Assembly: GCA_019746135.1 (NCBI GenBank)
Contig: JAIESI010000029.1
Location: forward strand, 1-54,079
Direction of reading: 5' to 3'
Source of the DNA: Xanthobacteraceae bacterium
GTDB lineage: Bacteria > Pseudomonadota > Alphaproteobacteria > Rhizobiales > Xanthobacteraceae
Length of the DNA stretch: 54,079 nt
Shown here: piece after piece, positions 43,471-52,510 of the stretch
Layout: every line of letters begins with the position of its first letter
Position numbering within the stretch: position 1 is the stretch's first letter
The notes under the pieces: generated by a model
What the model saw: only the letters and a program-made list of their open reading frames with translations
The model's database searches: none
What the model was told of the DNA's origin: nothing
Made by a program: the position numbers and the translations under genes

Positions 43471-43549
43471 GGGTCCCCGCAGCCGCGGGGACAAACGCGG
43501 AGGGAGCGCGCGATCTCTCAACCGTTCGTCCCCGCGGCAGCGGGGACCC
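43471..43549. repeat. Palindromic intergenic repeat, family B
   Basis: GGGTCCCCGC at 43471-43480 faces GCGGGGACCC at 43540-43549. Each end also forms its own short hairpin (GTCCCCGC-N-GCGGGGAC and TCCCCGCG-GCA-GCGGGGA). This is the pattern of dispersed GGTCCCCGC elements between genes in this group. It lies just upstream of the FAD enzyme gene, downstream of the small membrane protein gene. Confidence 0.72.
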
Positions 43550-43581
43550 ATCTCTTGCTTCGGGATGATCGTACCCTGCTT

Positions 43582-43785
43582 TCAGCGCACGATGAAGATC
43601 ACGATTCCCGCGACGATCCAGCAGGCGATGATCGCGACCACGGCGATCCGGACGGCGCGAACCCACCACGACTCCGGTGGAAGCTTGACCTCCGGCCGGT
43701 ACCTGCTCAGGCCGGCCGGCAGCGGGTTGTCGTCCTGGCAGTCGCCCACGAATGCCGAGCCGGGGCTTTCCCTGTCGAGGTTCAT
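43582..43785 (-). CDS. Small single-pass membrane protein
   Basis: The 67-residue product has a polar N-terminus with one Cys (VGDCQDDNPL) and PEVKLPPESWW. It ends in one hydrophobic helix (AVRIAVVAIIACWIVAGIVIFIV). It would sit in the inner membrane with a short exposed N-terminus. No family is recognised. It lies between tsaC/sua5 and the FAD enzyme gene on the same strand. Confidence 0.6.
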   Translation of the reverse strand: MNLDRESPGSAFVGDCQDDNPLPAGLSRYRPEVKLPPESWWVRAVRIAVVAIIACWIVAGIVIFIVR

Positions 43786-43850
43786 CGGATGGCCTGAAAT
43801 CCAAGCGCCGCGGGGTGTCTCCTTTTAGTGCCGCGTTGCCTGGACGCGGT

Positions 43851-44846
43851 TCATTTGACGTCCTTCGGCGCAGCCGCTCGCGCCAGGCGGTCGTTGATCG
43901 CCTCGCCGAGGCCTTCCATCGGCACCCGCATGACGGCGATGGCGGCGGCGTCGGCGGCGTCGAGCGTGCGCAGATCGGAAAACAGATTTGCCGCCGCCTC
44001 GACCAGATCGCCCGCGGGCGAAAGGTTCAGCACCGACACTGCGCGCTCGCTGCCCGGCGGCAGGTTCGGCCCGAAGGCGAGCACCGCTTCGCCCGCATTG
44101 ACCGACGTGGCGTTGAGCCTGAGCTTCGCCCGCGGCGCGTAGTGCGAGGCCATCATGCCGGGCGCGATCAGCACCTCCGGGTCCATGCCGGAGAGCGGCA
44201 CGTCCTCGAGATCGGTGCCGAGCACCACGCGGATGTCATCGCGCGGCACCCCGCCGGGCCGCAAGAGCAGCGGCCGGTCGAGTAGCGCAACGATGGTCGA
44301 CTCGACGCCGACATGCGTCGGCCCGCCGTCGATGATGAGGTCGATCCGGCCGCCGAGGTCGTCGAGCACGTGCTGCGCGGTGGTCGGCGAGACGTGACCC
44401 GAGCGGTTGGCGGACGGCGCGACCACCGGGCGGCCGAGCTTGCGGATGATGTCGCGCGCGACCTCGTGGCTCGGCACCCGCACCGCGATGCTGTCGAGGC
44501 CCGCGGTGGCAAGTTCCGCCACTGCGCAGCCGGCGCGCTTCTTCAGAACCAGTGTCAGCGGCCCCGGCCAGAATTTCGCGGCCAGCCGCTTGGCCGCCTG
44601 ATCGAACACCGCAAGCCGCTCGGCGGCGAGCAGATCGGGAACGTGGGCAATGAGCGGGTTGAACGACGGCCGGCCTTTCGCTTCGTAGAGCCTGGCCACC
44701 GCGGTGGCGTTGGTGGCGTCGGCTCCAAGGCCGTAGACCGTCTCGGTCGGAAACGCGACCAGCCCGCCGGCGGCGAGGCATGTCGCCGCGTCGGTGGCGG
44801 CTCCGACCTGCGAAGGGATAAGGCGCGTGGAAATGTTGCCGGTCAT
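43851..44846 (-). CDS. tsaC: L-threonylcarbamoyladenylate synthase (Sua5 type)
   Basis: The enzyme makes threonylcarbamoyl-AMP from threonine, bicarbonate and ATP for the t6A37 modification of ANN-reading tRNAs. The YrdC domain spans about residues 10-200 (GGLVAFPTETVYGLGADA, KGRPSFNPLIAHV, FWPGPLTLVL, VRVPSH, APSANRSGHVSPTTA). The C-terminal Sua5 domain follows after a linker (MMASHYAPRAKLRL...). At 331 residues it is the long Sua5 form. Its ATG overlaps the stop of the MmgE/PrpD gene (ATGA at 44843-44846). Confidence 0.95.
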   Translation of the reverse strand: MTGNISTRLIPSQVGAATDAATCLAAGGLVAFPTETVYGLGADATNATAVARLYEAKGRPSFNPLIAHVPDLLAAERLAVFDQAAKRLAAKFWPGPLTLVLKKRAGCAVAELATAGLDSIAVRVPSHEVARDIIRKLGRPVVAPSANRSGHVSPTTAQHVLDDLGGRIDLIIDGGPTHVGVESTIVALLDRPLLLRPGGVPRDDIRVVLGTDLEDVPLSGMDPEVLIAPGMMASHYAPRAKLRLNATSVNAGEAVLAFGPNLPPGSERAVSVLNLSPAGDLVEAAANLFSDLRTLDAADAAAIAVMRVPMEGLGEAINDRLARAAAPKDVK

Positions 44847-46267
44847 TTGGCTCTGACCCGCTTCAGCGGCCTGCGCCGGGCTGCAGCCTGTTTGACCGCG
44901 CGCTTCTTCTTCGCGGCATCCACCTTGACCCAGTCGAGGGTCTTTTCGTCCTCAATATTCTGCAAGCGCTCGAACAGCCGCGCCATCGCCCTGTCGTCGC
45001 AATGGCGCGTCAGCAGCAGGAATTTCTCGCACATCTCGGCGCGGCTGAGCGGCTGTTCCGGCGTGCCCTTGAAGCTGTCGACGCGCCTGGTCAGCACGCG
45101 GCCGTCGTGCAGCGTCACCGAGACGGTCGAGGCGATGGTGTGGCCGTGCCTGGCTTCCTCCGACACGGTGATGGTGACGCGGCTTGCGAGATCGCGGATC
45201 GCCTTGTCATTGAAGGTCTTGAGATTGAACGACGCCGGATCGCGCGCATCGTGATGGTGCGCGAGCGCGACGCAAAACGGCAGCGAGTATTGCGCCATCA
45301 TCAGGTCGGCGGGCGAGGGGATGTTGTTCACCGTCGCCATCTTCTGGTTGCCGGCGATGGCAATCGACGCAACGTCACCCGCACCATAGCCATGCTCGCG
45401 TTTCAGATACTCGACCGCCTGCACCGAGGTGTGCGAGGTGATGTGCACCGGAAAGCGCTTGAGCATGATGCGCAGGCTCGCCCATTCGCTGCCGAGCCCG
45501 CCGGTGAGCGCGGGCGCGTCATGCTCGCCGCAATAGACGTTGAGAAAGCCGAACGGCCCTTCCAGCACGCTGCCCGGCCCGGTGAACCCCTGTTCGGCGA
45601 GATGCGCCGCCATGATGCCGGCCTCCGCGGCGCGGCCGAGGTGCAGCCGCTTGACCATTGCGCCGCTGCCGGCCTTGGCAAACTCCAGCAATCCCGCCGA
45701 GGTGGAGCCGGCGATGCCGAGCGCGTTCTGCATGGTCGGCGGGTCGAACTTCAGAAGCCGGCCCACGGCCGCGGCCGAGCCGAACGGGCCGGTGGTGCCC
45801 GGCGCGTGAAAGCCGCGGCCCTCGTTGTTATGCTTGGTCGCGCGGCCGACCCGGATCATCAGCTCCGAGCCCGCGACCACCGCCTCGATCAGGGCGCGGC
45901 CGCCGATGGCGCGCTCCTGCGCCACGGCGAGCGCCGGCATCGCCATGGTCGCGCCCGGATGCACGCCGGTGTTGGGCCAGGTGAGATTGTCCATCTCGAA
46001 GGCGTGGGCGAGGGCGCCGTTGGCGAAGGCCGCCATCGGCGCCTGCAGCCGCGCCCCGCCCGGGGCGAACACGCGTGCTTTGCCGCCCGCGCCGCGGCTT
46101 TGCGCATAGCCGAGGATCATCCGGCTCCACGGCAGATGCGCGCCGAAGGCGATGGCCGCAATGGTGTCGGCGATGGTGTCCTTGGCGCGTTCGACAACCG
46201 GCGCGGGGATGTCGGCATAGCGCAGCCCCGCCGCGTATTGCGCCAGTTGGTAGGTCTCCTGTGCCAT
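44843..46267 (-). CDS. MmgE/PrpD-family protein
   Basis: I start at ATG 46267 (MAQETYQLAQY), giving 474 residues. The family includes 2-methylcitrate dehydratase (PrpD) and cis-aconitate decarboxylase. Motifs are VERAKDTIADTIAAIAFGA, ANGALAHAFEMDNLTWPNTGVHPG, GPFGSAAAVGRLL, QNALGIAGSTSAGLLEF and KRLHLGRAAEAGIMAAHL. The C-terminus has a Lys/Arg-rich tail (KKKRAVKQAAARRRPLKRV). The substrate is uncertain because the methylcitrate genes are absent here. Confidence 0.88.
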   Translation of the reverse strand: MAQETYQLAQYAAGLRYADIPAPVVERAKDTIADTIAAIAFGAHLPWSRMILGYAQSRGAGGKARVFAPGGARLQAPMAAFANGALAHAFEMDNLTWPNTGVHPGATMAMPALAVAQERAIGGRALIEAVVAGSELMIRVGRATKHNNEGRGFHAPGTTGPFGSAAAVGRLLKFDPPTMQNALGIAGSTSAGLLEFAKAGSGAMVKRLHLGRAAEAGIMAAHLAEQGFTGPGSVLEGPFGFLNVYCGEHDAPALTGGLGSEWASLRIMLKRFPVHITSHTSVQAVEYLKREHGYGAGDVASIAIAGNQKMATVNNIPSPADLMMAQYSLPFCVALAHHHDARDPASFNLKTFNDKAIRDLASRVTITVSEEARHGHTIASTVSVTLHDGRVLTRRVDSFKGTPEQPLSRAEMCEKFLLLTRHCDDRAMARLFERLQNIEDEKTLDWVKVDAAKKKRAVKQAAARRRPLKRVRAK

Positions 46268-46380
46268 CCCCACCCACTCTCGCCGGCCCTGAAAAACCGG
46301 CTCCGGCACCCTTCTATAGCCAATAAATCCCTGTGCTTGCGAGGGGATGGAGCCACCGCTATAAGACCGCCCTTCTAGGT

Positions 46381-46457
<77 letters not shown>

Positions 46458-46551
46458 GAAATCTCAACGGCTTGGCGTGCTGCTCCCGATCAGCCGTGCA
46501 CCGCGGCAGCGTTGCAGATGCAGGCCGGACCGGCGGCCCAACGCGCCACCG

Positions 46552-46899
46552 TCACCGCCGCTCGAACTCCAGCTCCATCCAAATCCTGGTTGTCGCATCT
46601 GTATCGATCAGAAAGCCCATCGCCTCGGCCGCCTCGGCGAAGCTTGCGTATGGACCGAAACAGCCGGTGTCGTCGTCGCCGAAAAACGCCCCGCGAAACC
46701 TATAGATGTCGATGACGCCGGCGCCTATTCCGGGTGCTCCGCTGTCCCACTCGTGCCGGCCGACCAGCGTGCCTTCGCTACGAACCAGATCGTCACAGGT
46801 CTCTATCCACTCCTCGTCGAGCACCTCGCCCGGCTTGGCGAAGCGACGAAACAACTCGTTGGGATCGACCTCGTTTCTTTCAATGGATTTTTTTGCCAT
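46552..46899 (-). CDS. Acidic 115-residue protein, unknown function
   Basis: The sequence is acidic and unlike any family I can name. Features are [53 protein letters not shown] and [17 protein letters not shown]. The ATG at 46899 has no strong ribosome site. It lies next to, and is divergent from, the decayed secreted hydrolase gene at 47043, so a toxin/immunity relationship is conceivable but unproven. Confidence 0.55.
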   Translation of the reverse strand: MAKKSIERNEVDPNELFRRFAKPGEVLDEEWIETCDDLVRSEGTLVGRHEWDSGAPGIGAGVIDIYRFRGAFFGDDDTGCFGPYASFAEAAEAMGFLIDTDATTRIWMELEFERR

Positions 46900-47042
46900 G
46901 GCCGGCTTTGTTCTTCGTTGTCTGCCTTGAGAGTGACAACGACTGGTTGTATCATGAACCGGAAGTCAGTTTGTCAGAAGCATGCCGGCTCGCTATGGCG
47001 CTGTGCGGCGCTTCCGGGCGGCCTCTTTCATAGGAGCCCTTT

Positions 47043-47996
47043 ATGAAATCCATTCATCATTGTCAGATCGCGTTGGTGCTGGCCGCATATGCGGCGGTTG
47101 CAAGCCCGGCCCACGCGAATCCCCGGATGGGCGGTTCAGTGGCCGCCGGAGCCGCGTCGGCGGGCGCCGCCATTCGCGGCGGACCCCCTCAACTTCAATC
47201 CGCCGAGAGTTGACGTGAGAGCCGGCGTGCCGACGGCGACGGGTACCGGCACCCGGCCGACCGTGAATGTGAACACCGGAACGACGCGGCCGACCACAAA
47301 CACCGGAGCGTCCGGCAGTTCTTCCGCCAGCGGACCAGCCGGGCCGGGCAGGCCGATGACGGTCAACACGTACACGATCACGGGGGCGGACGGCACGCCC
47401 ACGACCTTGACCACCAGAACGGCCAATGGTGCTGACCTGTCGGCCAGCGGAAGAGCCAATCAGCTTTCCATTGAGAACGATCGATACACCTCGGGAAGTT
47501 TCCAGCTGTCGACCTTGGGAAGGACGCGTCTGGGAATGACAGAAATCGGCCGACTCGGACGCAGGACTGTGCCGGCAACACAATCGAGAATTTGTATGGC
47601 ATCAAAAATGCAAACGTGGGCGCGCACGGATTCCATGACGCCTTCGTGAAGAGCGGCAACGCGCAAGAGGTCACCAGCTCGACGGATGGAATCGATTGGA
47701 GCAAGGTCAACGACATGGCCACGGCCAGCTCCACCAAAAGGCAGGTGGCGATCTATTATTATTCCGATGGAAAGCCAGCACACATCGTCACCATCAAAGA
47801 TCCCGCAAATGGAACCATCATCTCAAAGGACGGTATGCAACGGATCTATGAGGGCAAGCTGGCAGACGGCGACGACCTCCAGAAAACGTATGGCGGCAAG
47901 GTCGTCATCTCCAACATCGATACCTCAAAGGTGAATCCGGTTTTGCAGCCGCCGCCAAGCAGCAACAAGACCGCGAGCAACAGCAAGAAGAAGTAG
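47043..47996 (+). pseudogene. Secreted Cys-His hydrolase-like protein, two frameshifts
   Basis: ATG 47043 gives a signal peptide (MKSIHHCQIALVLAAYAAVA), but this frame stops near 47213. From about 47175 the coding sense continues one frame on (ADPLNFNPPRVDVRAGVP, PTVNVNTGTTRPTTNTG, TVNTYTITGADGTPT). Before about 47565 it returns to the first frame with DCAGNTIENLYGIKNAN, QVAIYYYSDGKPAHIVTIK, GTIISKDGMQRIYEG and a Lys tail. The DCAG plus AHIVTIK arrangement resembles NlpC/P60- or CHAP-like enzymes with a Cys-His pair; that assignment is inference. Base composition is visibly less GC-rich than in the neighbours, which hints at transfer. Confidence 0.7.
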
Positions 47997-48077
47997 GTCT
48001 GCTGGATTGCCCGGCACGCGAATTCAGACGTCGAGGGCCTTCCTCGGAAACGGGGGAGGCTGTTGTAGTATCGGCCG

Positions 48078-48764
48078 ATGAGCTTCTTCGAACGACTAAA
48101 GGCTGAGGCCTCCGCCGAGTGGCGCGCCTACACCGAGCACGCCTTCACCGCGGGCCTCGCCGACGGCACATTGCCCGAGGCGGCGTTCCGTACCTATCTC
48201 GTGCAGGACTACCTGTTCCTGATCGACTTTGCGCGCGCTTATGCGCTCGCCGTCTACAAGTCGCCGCAACTTGCCGACATGCGCGAAGCCGCGTCTGGCC
48301 TGTCGTCGATCCTCGACGTCGAGATGAACCTGCATGTGAAGCTTTGCGCCAACTGGGGCCTGTCGCCGGCTGACCTCGAACAGGCCACGGCTCTGCCTGA
48401 AACGCTGGCTTATACGCGCTATGTCCTCGACGCCGGGATGCGCGGCGATCTCCTGACGCTGAAGGTCGCGCTTGCGCCCTGCGTGGTCGGCTATGCCGAG
48501 ATCGCGACGCGGCTCGCCGCGCGGCCCGGCGGGTGTGCCGCGACCAATCCCTACAGCGTCTGGATCAACGAATATGCCGGTGCAGCGTACCAGGAGGTCG
48601 CCGCCGCAGCGCGGGCGCACATGGACCGCCTGGCCGACCGCTACGCCACGCCGGCGCGCGAGGCCGAGCTGATTACGGTGTTCAAGGAAGCGACGCGGCT
48701 GGAGGCCGAGTTCTGGGAGATGGGCTGGCGCGCGGGGCAGAACGCTCTGACTCACGCCCGGTAG
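48078..48764 (+). CDS. tenA: TenA-family thiaminase II / aminopyrimidine hydrolase
   Basis: TenA hydrolyses formylaminopyrimidine breakdown products of thiamine, releasing HMP for reuse. The 228-residue all-helical protein has catalytic Cys135 in ALAPCVVGYAEI, with the nearby Tyr139 (GYAE), the N-terminal FRTYLVQDYLFLIDF motif (Asp44 region) and a C-terminal EAEFWEMGW that supplies the conserved Glu/Trp. This is the TenA_C type. No other thiamine genes and no THI-box riboswitch are seen upstream. It is convergent with a Bug receptor gene, seven bases away. Confidence 0.92.
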   Translation: MSFFERLKAEASAEWRAYTEHAFTAGLADGTLPEAAFRTYLVQDYLFLIDFARAYALAVYKSPQLADMREAASGLSSILDVEMNLHVKLCANWGLSPADLEQATALPETLAYTRYVLDAGMRGDLLTLKVALAPCVVGYAEIATRLAARPGGCAATNPYSVWINEYAGAAYQEVAAAARAHMDRLADRYATPAREAELITVFKEATRLEAEFWEMGWRAGQNALTHAR

Positions 48765-48771
48765 AACTCCG

Positions 48772-49752
48772 TCATTGCGGCTCAATCCCCGCGGCCTTCA
48801 CCACCTTGGCCCACTTGTCCGTGGCCCTGGCGATCAGCTCGGTCATCTCCGCGGGCGTCGCACGGATCGGTATGCCGCCGATGTCGGCGGCGCGCTTGAG
48901 CAGGGCCGCATCCCGAAGGCCCGCGTTGATCTCGCGGTTGAGACGCTCGACGATCTCGGGCGGCGTGCCCCTCGGCGCGCCGACCCCGTTCCACGACGTG
49001 ACCTCGTAGCCCGGCGTGAGCTCGCTCATCGTCGGCACGTCGGGAAGCGTGGGCGTCCGCGCGCGCGACAGGACGGCGAGCGCGCGCAGCGCGCCGCTCC
49101 TGATGTGCGGCAGCGCATTCGGCAGCGCGTCGACACCGGCCTCAATCTGGCCCGGGATCATGGCGGCCAGCATCGGCGCGCCGCCGGTGTAAGGCACGTG
49201 CTGGAACTCGATGCCGGTCGAACTCTTGAGCAGCTCGATCGACAGGTGGCTGATGGTGCGCACGCCGAACGAGCCCATGTTGATCTTGCCCGGATTGGCT
49301 TTGGCATAGGCAATGAACTCGGCGAAGTTTTTCGCCGGCACCTGCGGGTGCATCACCAGCACCAGCGGCAATTCGAACAGGCCGGCGACGGCGACAATGT
49401 CGCGCTGGAAGTCGAACGGCAGCGATTTGTAGAGCGACGGATTGATGGAGTGAGTGGAGACCGTATAGAGCAGCGTGTAGCCATCGGGCGGCGCGTTCAC
49501 CACCAGCTGGGTCGCGATGTTGGTGCCGCCGCCGGGCTTGTTCTCGACGACGAACGATTGCCCGGTTCGCTCGCTGAGCCACTGGCACATGAGGCGGCCG
49601 ACGATGTCGGTGCTGCCGCCGGCGTTGAAGGGAATGACCAGCCGCACCGGCCGCGACGGATAGGCCTGCGCGAGCGCGGGATGGCAAAGAATGGAGCCTG
49701 CGGCGGCAAGCCCGGCAACACGAAGGAAGTCGCGACGCGGAAGGTTTTTCAT
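48772..49752 (-). CDS. Tripartite tricarboxylate transporter receptor (Bug family), Tat-type signal
   Basis: This second orphan Bug protein has a twin-arginine signal (MKNLPRRDFLRVAGLAAAGS) instead of a plain Sec signal, so it is probably exported folded. The mature domain starts AYPSRPVRLVIPFNAGGSTD and contains VENKPGGGTNIATQLV, HVPYTGGAPMLAAMIPG and LPDVPTMSELTPG. At 326 residues it is full length. No TctA/TctB genes are nearby. Its neighbour TenA suggests, weakly, a thiamine-related pyrimidine as ligand. Confidence 0.92.
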   Translation of the reverse strand: MKNLPRRDFLRVAGLAAAGSILCHPALAQAYPSRPVRLVIPFNAGGSTDIVGRLMCQWLSERTGQSFVVENKPGGGTNIATQLVVNAPPDGYTLLYTVSTHSINPSLYKSLPFDFQRDIVAVAGLFELPLVLVMHPQVPAKNFAEFIAYAKANPGKINMGSFGVRTISHLSIELLKSSTGIEFQHVPYTGGAPMLAAMIPGQIEAGVDALPNALPHIRSGALRALAVLSRARTPTLPDVPTMSELTPGYEVTSWNGVGAPRGTPPEIVERLNREINAGLRDAALLKRAADIGGIPIRATPAEMTELIARATDKWAKVVKAAGIEPQ

Positions 49753-49933
49753 TGTTACCCCCGAATGACTCCGAACGCGCCTGCAACTATCCGCGCTTGA
49801 TCCCCGTCCCGCAAGGCATCACCGTCATCGGTAACCGGTAGCGGGGATCGAAGTGTCGCAGGAACGCCGACCGAACGATCCCTGTCGTTCCGGGGCGACG
49901 TCACCGCAACAACAACATTCAAGGGAGCAATTC

Positions 49934-50677
49934 ATGCTACAGGACACCGTGCCGTCACGCTTGTGGCTGCGCTCGCGGCGACTGTCGCGCTGTCGCTGCC
50001 TTCGGTCGCGCAACAGCGACAGAACGGGCAGCGCGGGAAACAGACCGATGGCACGAAGCCCTATGGATATTGGGCGGCCTGTCCCAAGCCGGAGCGGCAG
50101 GCGCGCGCCGGCGCGCCGCAAACCACCGGGGCAGGCTCCGGCTCCGGGCAATGCTGGACGGCGACCGACGGCACCAAGTCCTACGGCTACTGGACGGCAT
50201 GCAACGTGCGCCGTCGATCGGACGGCGAGCATCGAGCGACTGACATGACGATGCGGTGCCGTTGGCAAGCGCTACGAGCCCGTGGCCCAGCATCCGGTGC
50301 AGGTCGCCGCTCCCACGGCGGGGCCGGCAAGCTCGGCTCCGGTCGCCGCCGCGCCCGCGCCGGCAAGACCGGAAGTGTCGGTCGCTGCGCCGATGCCGGC
50401 CGGCGAGACCAGGCAGCCGATGACGCTGCAGTCCGCGCCCGCAGCGGTGCCGTCGGCTCCCGAAAACCGCATGCCGCACGAGGTTGCGCCGCCGCGGAGC
50501 ACGGCGGAAACCGCTGCACCCGCCGCGGCCGAACCGCCGCGGACCACCGGAGCCCGGGACACGCCGGCTCCGAAGTGCAATCAACAGGCCTGCGCGGACG
50601 CCTATCGCTCGTTCGATGCAACGGACTGCACTTACCAGCCGGCCAACGGTCCGCGGCGCTTGTGCAGCAGGAGGTAG
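49934..50677 (+). pseudogene. BA14K-like secreted protein, two frameshifts
   Basis: ATG 49934 has AAGGGAG upstream but reads into a basic nonsense frame. One added base near 49943 (CAGGAC to CAGGGAC) would join it to the signal peptide HRAVTLVAALAATVALSLPS and the repeats TDGTKPYGYWAACP and TDGTKSYGYWTACN. Near 50250-50265 the sense moves back to the first frame (GKRYEPVAQHPVQVAAP), leading to a Pro/Ala linker and a C-terminal CADAYRSFDATDCTYQPA...RRLC. That end resembles the BA14K domain of rhizobia. The intact protein would be a secreted, disulfide-containing surface protein. Confidence 0.7.
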
Positions 50678-50864
50678 TCTCGCCTCCCAAAGATCGTGCG
50701 AAGACCGCGGTGGCACCATCGCGGTGACGTCCTCCGCCGAAGCGGGCCGGTTCACCTTTCCGAACGCCGCTGCCAAATCAAGTGTCGCGCGAGGACGCGA
50801 CGCGGTGTAGACACGCCATCGGGACGGCTGTGCTCCAGCGGAGCATGGGTAAGGGGCGTGTGAA

Positions 50865-51134
50865 ATGACCTTGATCGATGATCCTGAGAGCCTGCGCGCG
50901 CGGGCCGCGGACATGCGCGATCGCGCGGAGAAGGCTCAGTTTCCGGAAACCAAGAAGGGCCTGCTGCGGATCGCCGACGACTACGATGTGCTGGCAAAGC
51001 GGGCCGAACAGCGCATAGCCTGGCTGCACAAGAGCCAGGACCAGCGCGGTGACCAGCGCGCCGACGGGGCGGCGGCCGACGAGCCGGCCCGGATGCTTTC
51101 GCCATCGGATGGGATGTCGCCGGCCGTCGGATGA
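50865..51134 (+). CDS. Small helical protein, related to 52739-52924
   Basis: The 89-residue product is mostly one charged helix: LRARAADMRDRAEKAQFPET and LLRIADDYDVLAKRAEQR, then a loose tail. The pattern R-A-x-x-A-x-x-x-E...L-x-x-x-A-x-x-Y-D-x-L-A-x-R-A shared with the protein at 52739-52924 defines a small family. Such short proteins are frequent in Bradyrhizobium-like genomes. Function is unknown. Confidence 0.65.
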   Translation: MTLIDDPESLRARAADMRDRAEKAQFPETKKGLLRIADDYDVLAKRAEQRIAWLHKSQDQRGDQRADGAAADEPARMLSPSDGMSPAVG

Positions 51135-51189
51135 CGGTGACGGCGGTCGCTGCGGTTCGCGGGTTACACCTGCGGCGCGATGCGAGACC

Positions 51190-51664
51190 GCCTGACGCGC
51201 GGCGCACGGCCGGGTTTGCCCCGATGCGCCGGAGGAGCGCGACCTCGCCGAGGTCGCCGACGCGCTGAAGCGCGTCGGGCTGGAGCATCTCGTCGACCGG
51301 CTCGACGAGGAAGCGCCGTGGGACCAGACGCTGTCGGGCGGCGAGAAGCAGCGTCTCGCGTTTGCGCGCATCGTCCTGCACAACCCGGACATCATCGTTC
51401 TCGACGAGGCCACCGCCGCGCTCGACCCGGAAAGCCAGGACCGGCTGATGCAGCACCTGAGCCGGCAGCCGGACAACACCGCACGGGTGAGCGTCGGCCA
51501 CCCGGCCGGAGCTCGAGGCGTTTCACAACCGCAAGGTCGTGCTCGAGCGCAGGCGTGGCGGCGCAAAGCTCGTCAGCGACATCAAGCTGGTGAAGCTGGG
51601 CAACCGGAGACGGCTGATCAGCCGCTTGCTGCGCAGGCGCGCGGCCCGCAAGGCTGTGGCGTGA
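51190..51664 (+). pseudogene. C-terminal remnant of an ABC transporter ATPase (SbmA/BacA-like), truncated and frameshifted
   Basis: The remaining piece covers the ABC signature and Walker B: ERDLAEVADALKRVGLEHLV, LSGGEKQRLAFARI and PDIIVLDEATAALDPESQ. Near 51503 one extra C (GGCCACCCGGCC) breaks the frame in the H-loop; read with one base removed it continues SVGHRPELEAFHNRKVVLE and KLVSDIKLVKLGNRRRL to TGA 51662. The membrane domain and Walker A are missing. The ending resembles the YddA/SbmA-type fused exporters. It cannot be functional. Confidence 0.85.
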
Positions 51665-51720
51665 TGATGCGCGCGTCGCCCTGCGGGCCTTTGTGTCTTT
51701 ATGGACAGGCTGCGCGCCGC

Positions 51721-52221
51721 TCAGCGAATGATGTTCGCCGGTGGTGGCGGCGCGCGGCCACCCGCGGGCGCGCCGGTCGCGGCCGGGCCTTGCGATCCGG
51801 GCCCGCTGCTGCCGTCGAGAACGCCGCCGCCCGTCGTCAGCACCGACGGCCTGCGGCCGGAGGCTGCATCGCGGGCCGAACCGCCGCCGCCCTTGTTGCT
51901 CAGGATCTGCATGACGCCTGCGGCGCCGGTCGAGAAGGTGCTGCCTTGCTTGACGGCTTTTGCCGGCGCGTCGGGCGCATAGCCGTCGCAATTCTGCTTG
52001 GCGTCGCAATAGACGCCGCACGTGCCGCCCTTGCCGTTGCAGTTTTTCGTTTCGCAGGAGTAGCCCGCGCTGTTCTGGTTGAAGGACCCGCCGGCCTTGG
52101 AGCAGCTGCTGGCGAGGCTGCTGGCGCTGACCTTTCCCAAATTGACAAAATTGGCCAAGGCGGGAGCGGTAAGAATTCCAATTGCGATCAGGGAGAAGAA
52201 GGCTGTGCTCAATCTGCGCAT
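51721..52221 (-). CDS. Secreted Cys-rich protein, unknown function
   Basis: ATG 52221 follows AGGAG and starts a signal peptide (MRRLSTAFFSLIAIGILTAPALA). The mature protein has about six cysteines in one block (SSCSKAGG, YSCETKNCNGKGGTCGVYCD, QNCDGY), which probably form disulfides. A Gly/Ser/Pro-rich tail follows, ending PPPPANIIR. No named family is recognised. It is convergent with the ABC transporter remnant. Confidence 0.7.
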   Translation of the reverse strand: MRRLSTAFFSLIAIGILTAPALANFVNLGKVSASSLASSCSKAGGSFNQNSAGYSCETKNCNGKGGTCGVYCDAKQNCDGYAPDAPAKAVKQGSTFSTGAAGVMQILSNKGGGGSARDAASGRRPSVLTTGGGVLDGSSGPGSQGPAATGAPAGGRAPPPPANIIR

Positions 52222-52339
52222 GGAAGAACTCCTCTGCGGTTGGCAATGCGCCGCGATCATACAGCAGAACGAGTGTCATAAGGCGGAACAGGCGTCACAG
52301 CTGTGCGCTCGTTGGTAGTGGAACACCGCCGCTTCGCAT

Positions 52340-52430
52340 CACCGCGCCGTGTTAGGCGTGCAGCCCGAACGACACGAAAGTGCGACGCGCTTTTTTTCGC
52401 AGCGTTATCCTTGGACCACGCGTGCATGCC
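52340..52430 (-). pseudogene. Decayed copy of the small gene at 53030-53242
   Basis: On the plus strand, GCAGCCCGAACGACACGAAA and TGCGACGCGCTTTTTTTCG here parallel GCAGCCGAACGGCACGAAAA and TGCGACGCGCTTTTCGGCG near 53119-53157; the ATCC-then-GACCACG segments also match. Reading the coding strand, the copy has a TAA where the intact gene has GAC in VVWDDDAEK, and several one-base indels. It is a non-functional duplicate fragment. Confidence 0.65.
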
Positions 52431-52476
52431 GCAAATGGGCCTCCAAACAACCACACTCCGTCCCGAGGCTGGGCCT

Positions 52477-52510
52477 GCCGCAACACCTTCCCGGAAGCTG
52501 GTGTTGCGGC
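52477..52510. terminator. Long hairpin, 11-base arms
   Basis: GCCGCAACACC and GGTGTTGCGGC are perfect complements separated by 12 bases. There is no T-tract on either side, so it may be a repeat element, a recombination site remnant or a Rho-independent-like stop. The call as a terminator is tentative. Confidence 0.3.

Noticed and set aside
48000..48077. Possible THI-box riboswitch before tenA
   Set aside because: The leader is short and lacks the conserved CUGAGA-type core; nothing supports it.
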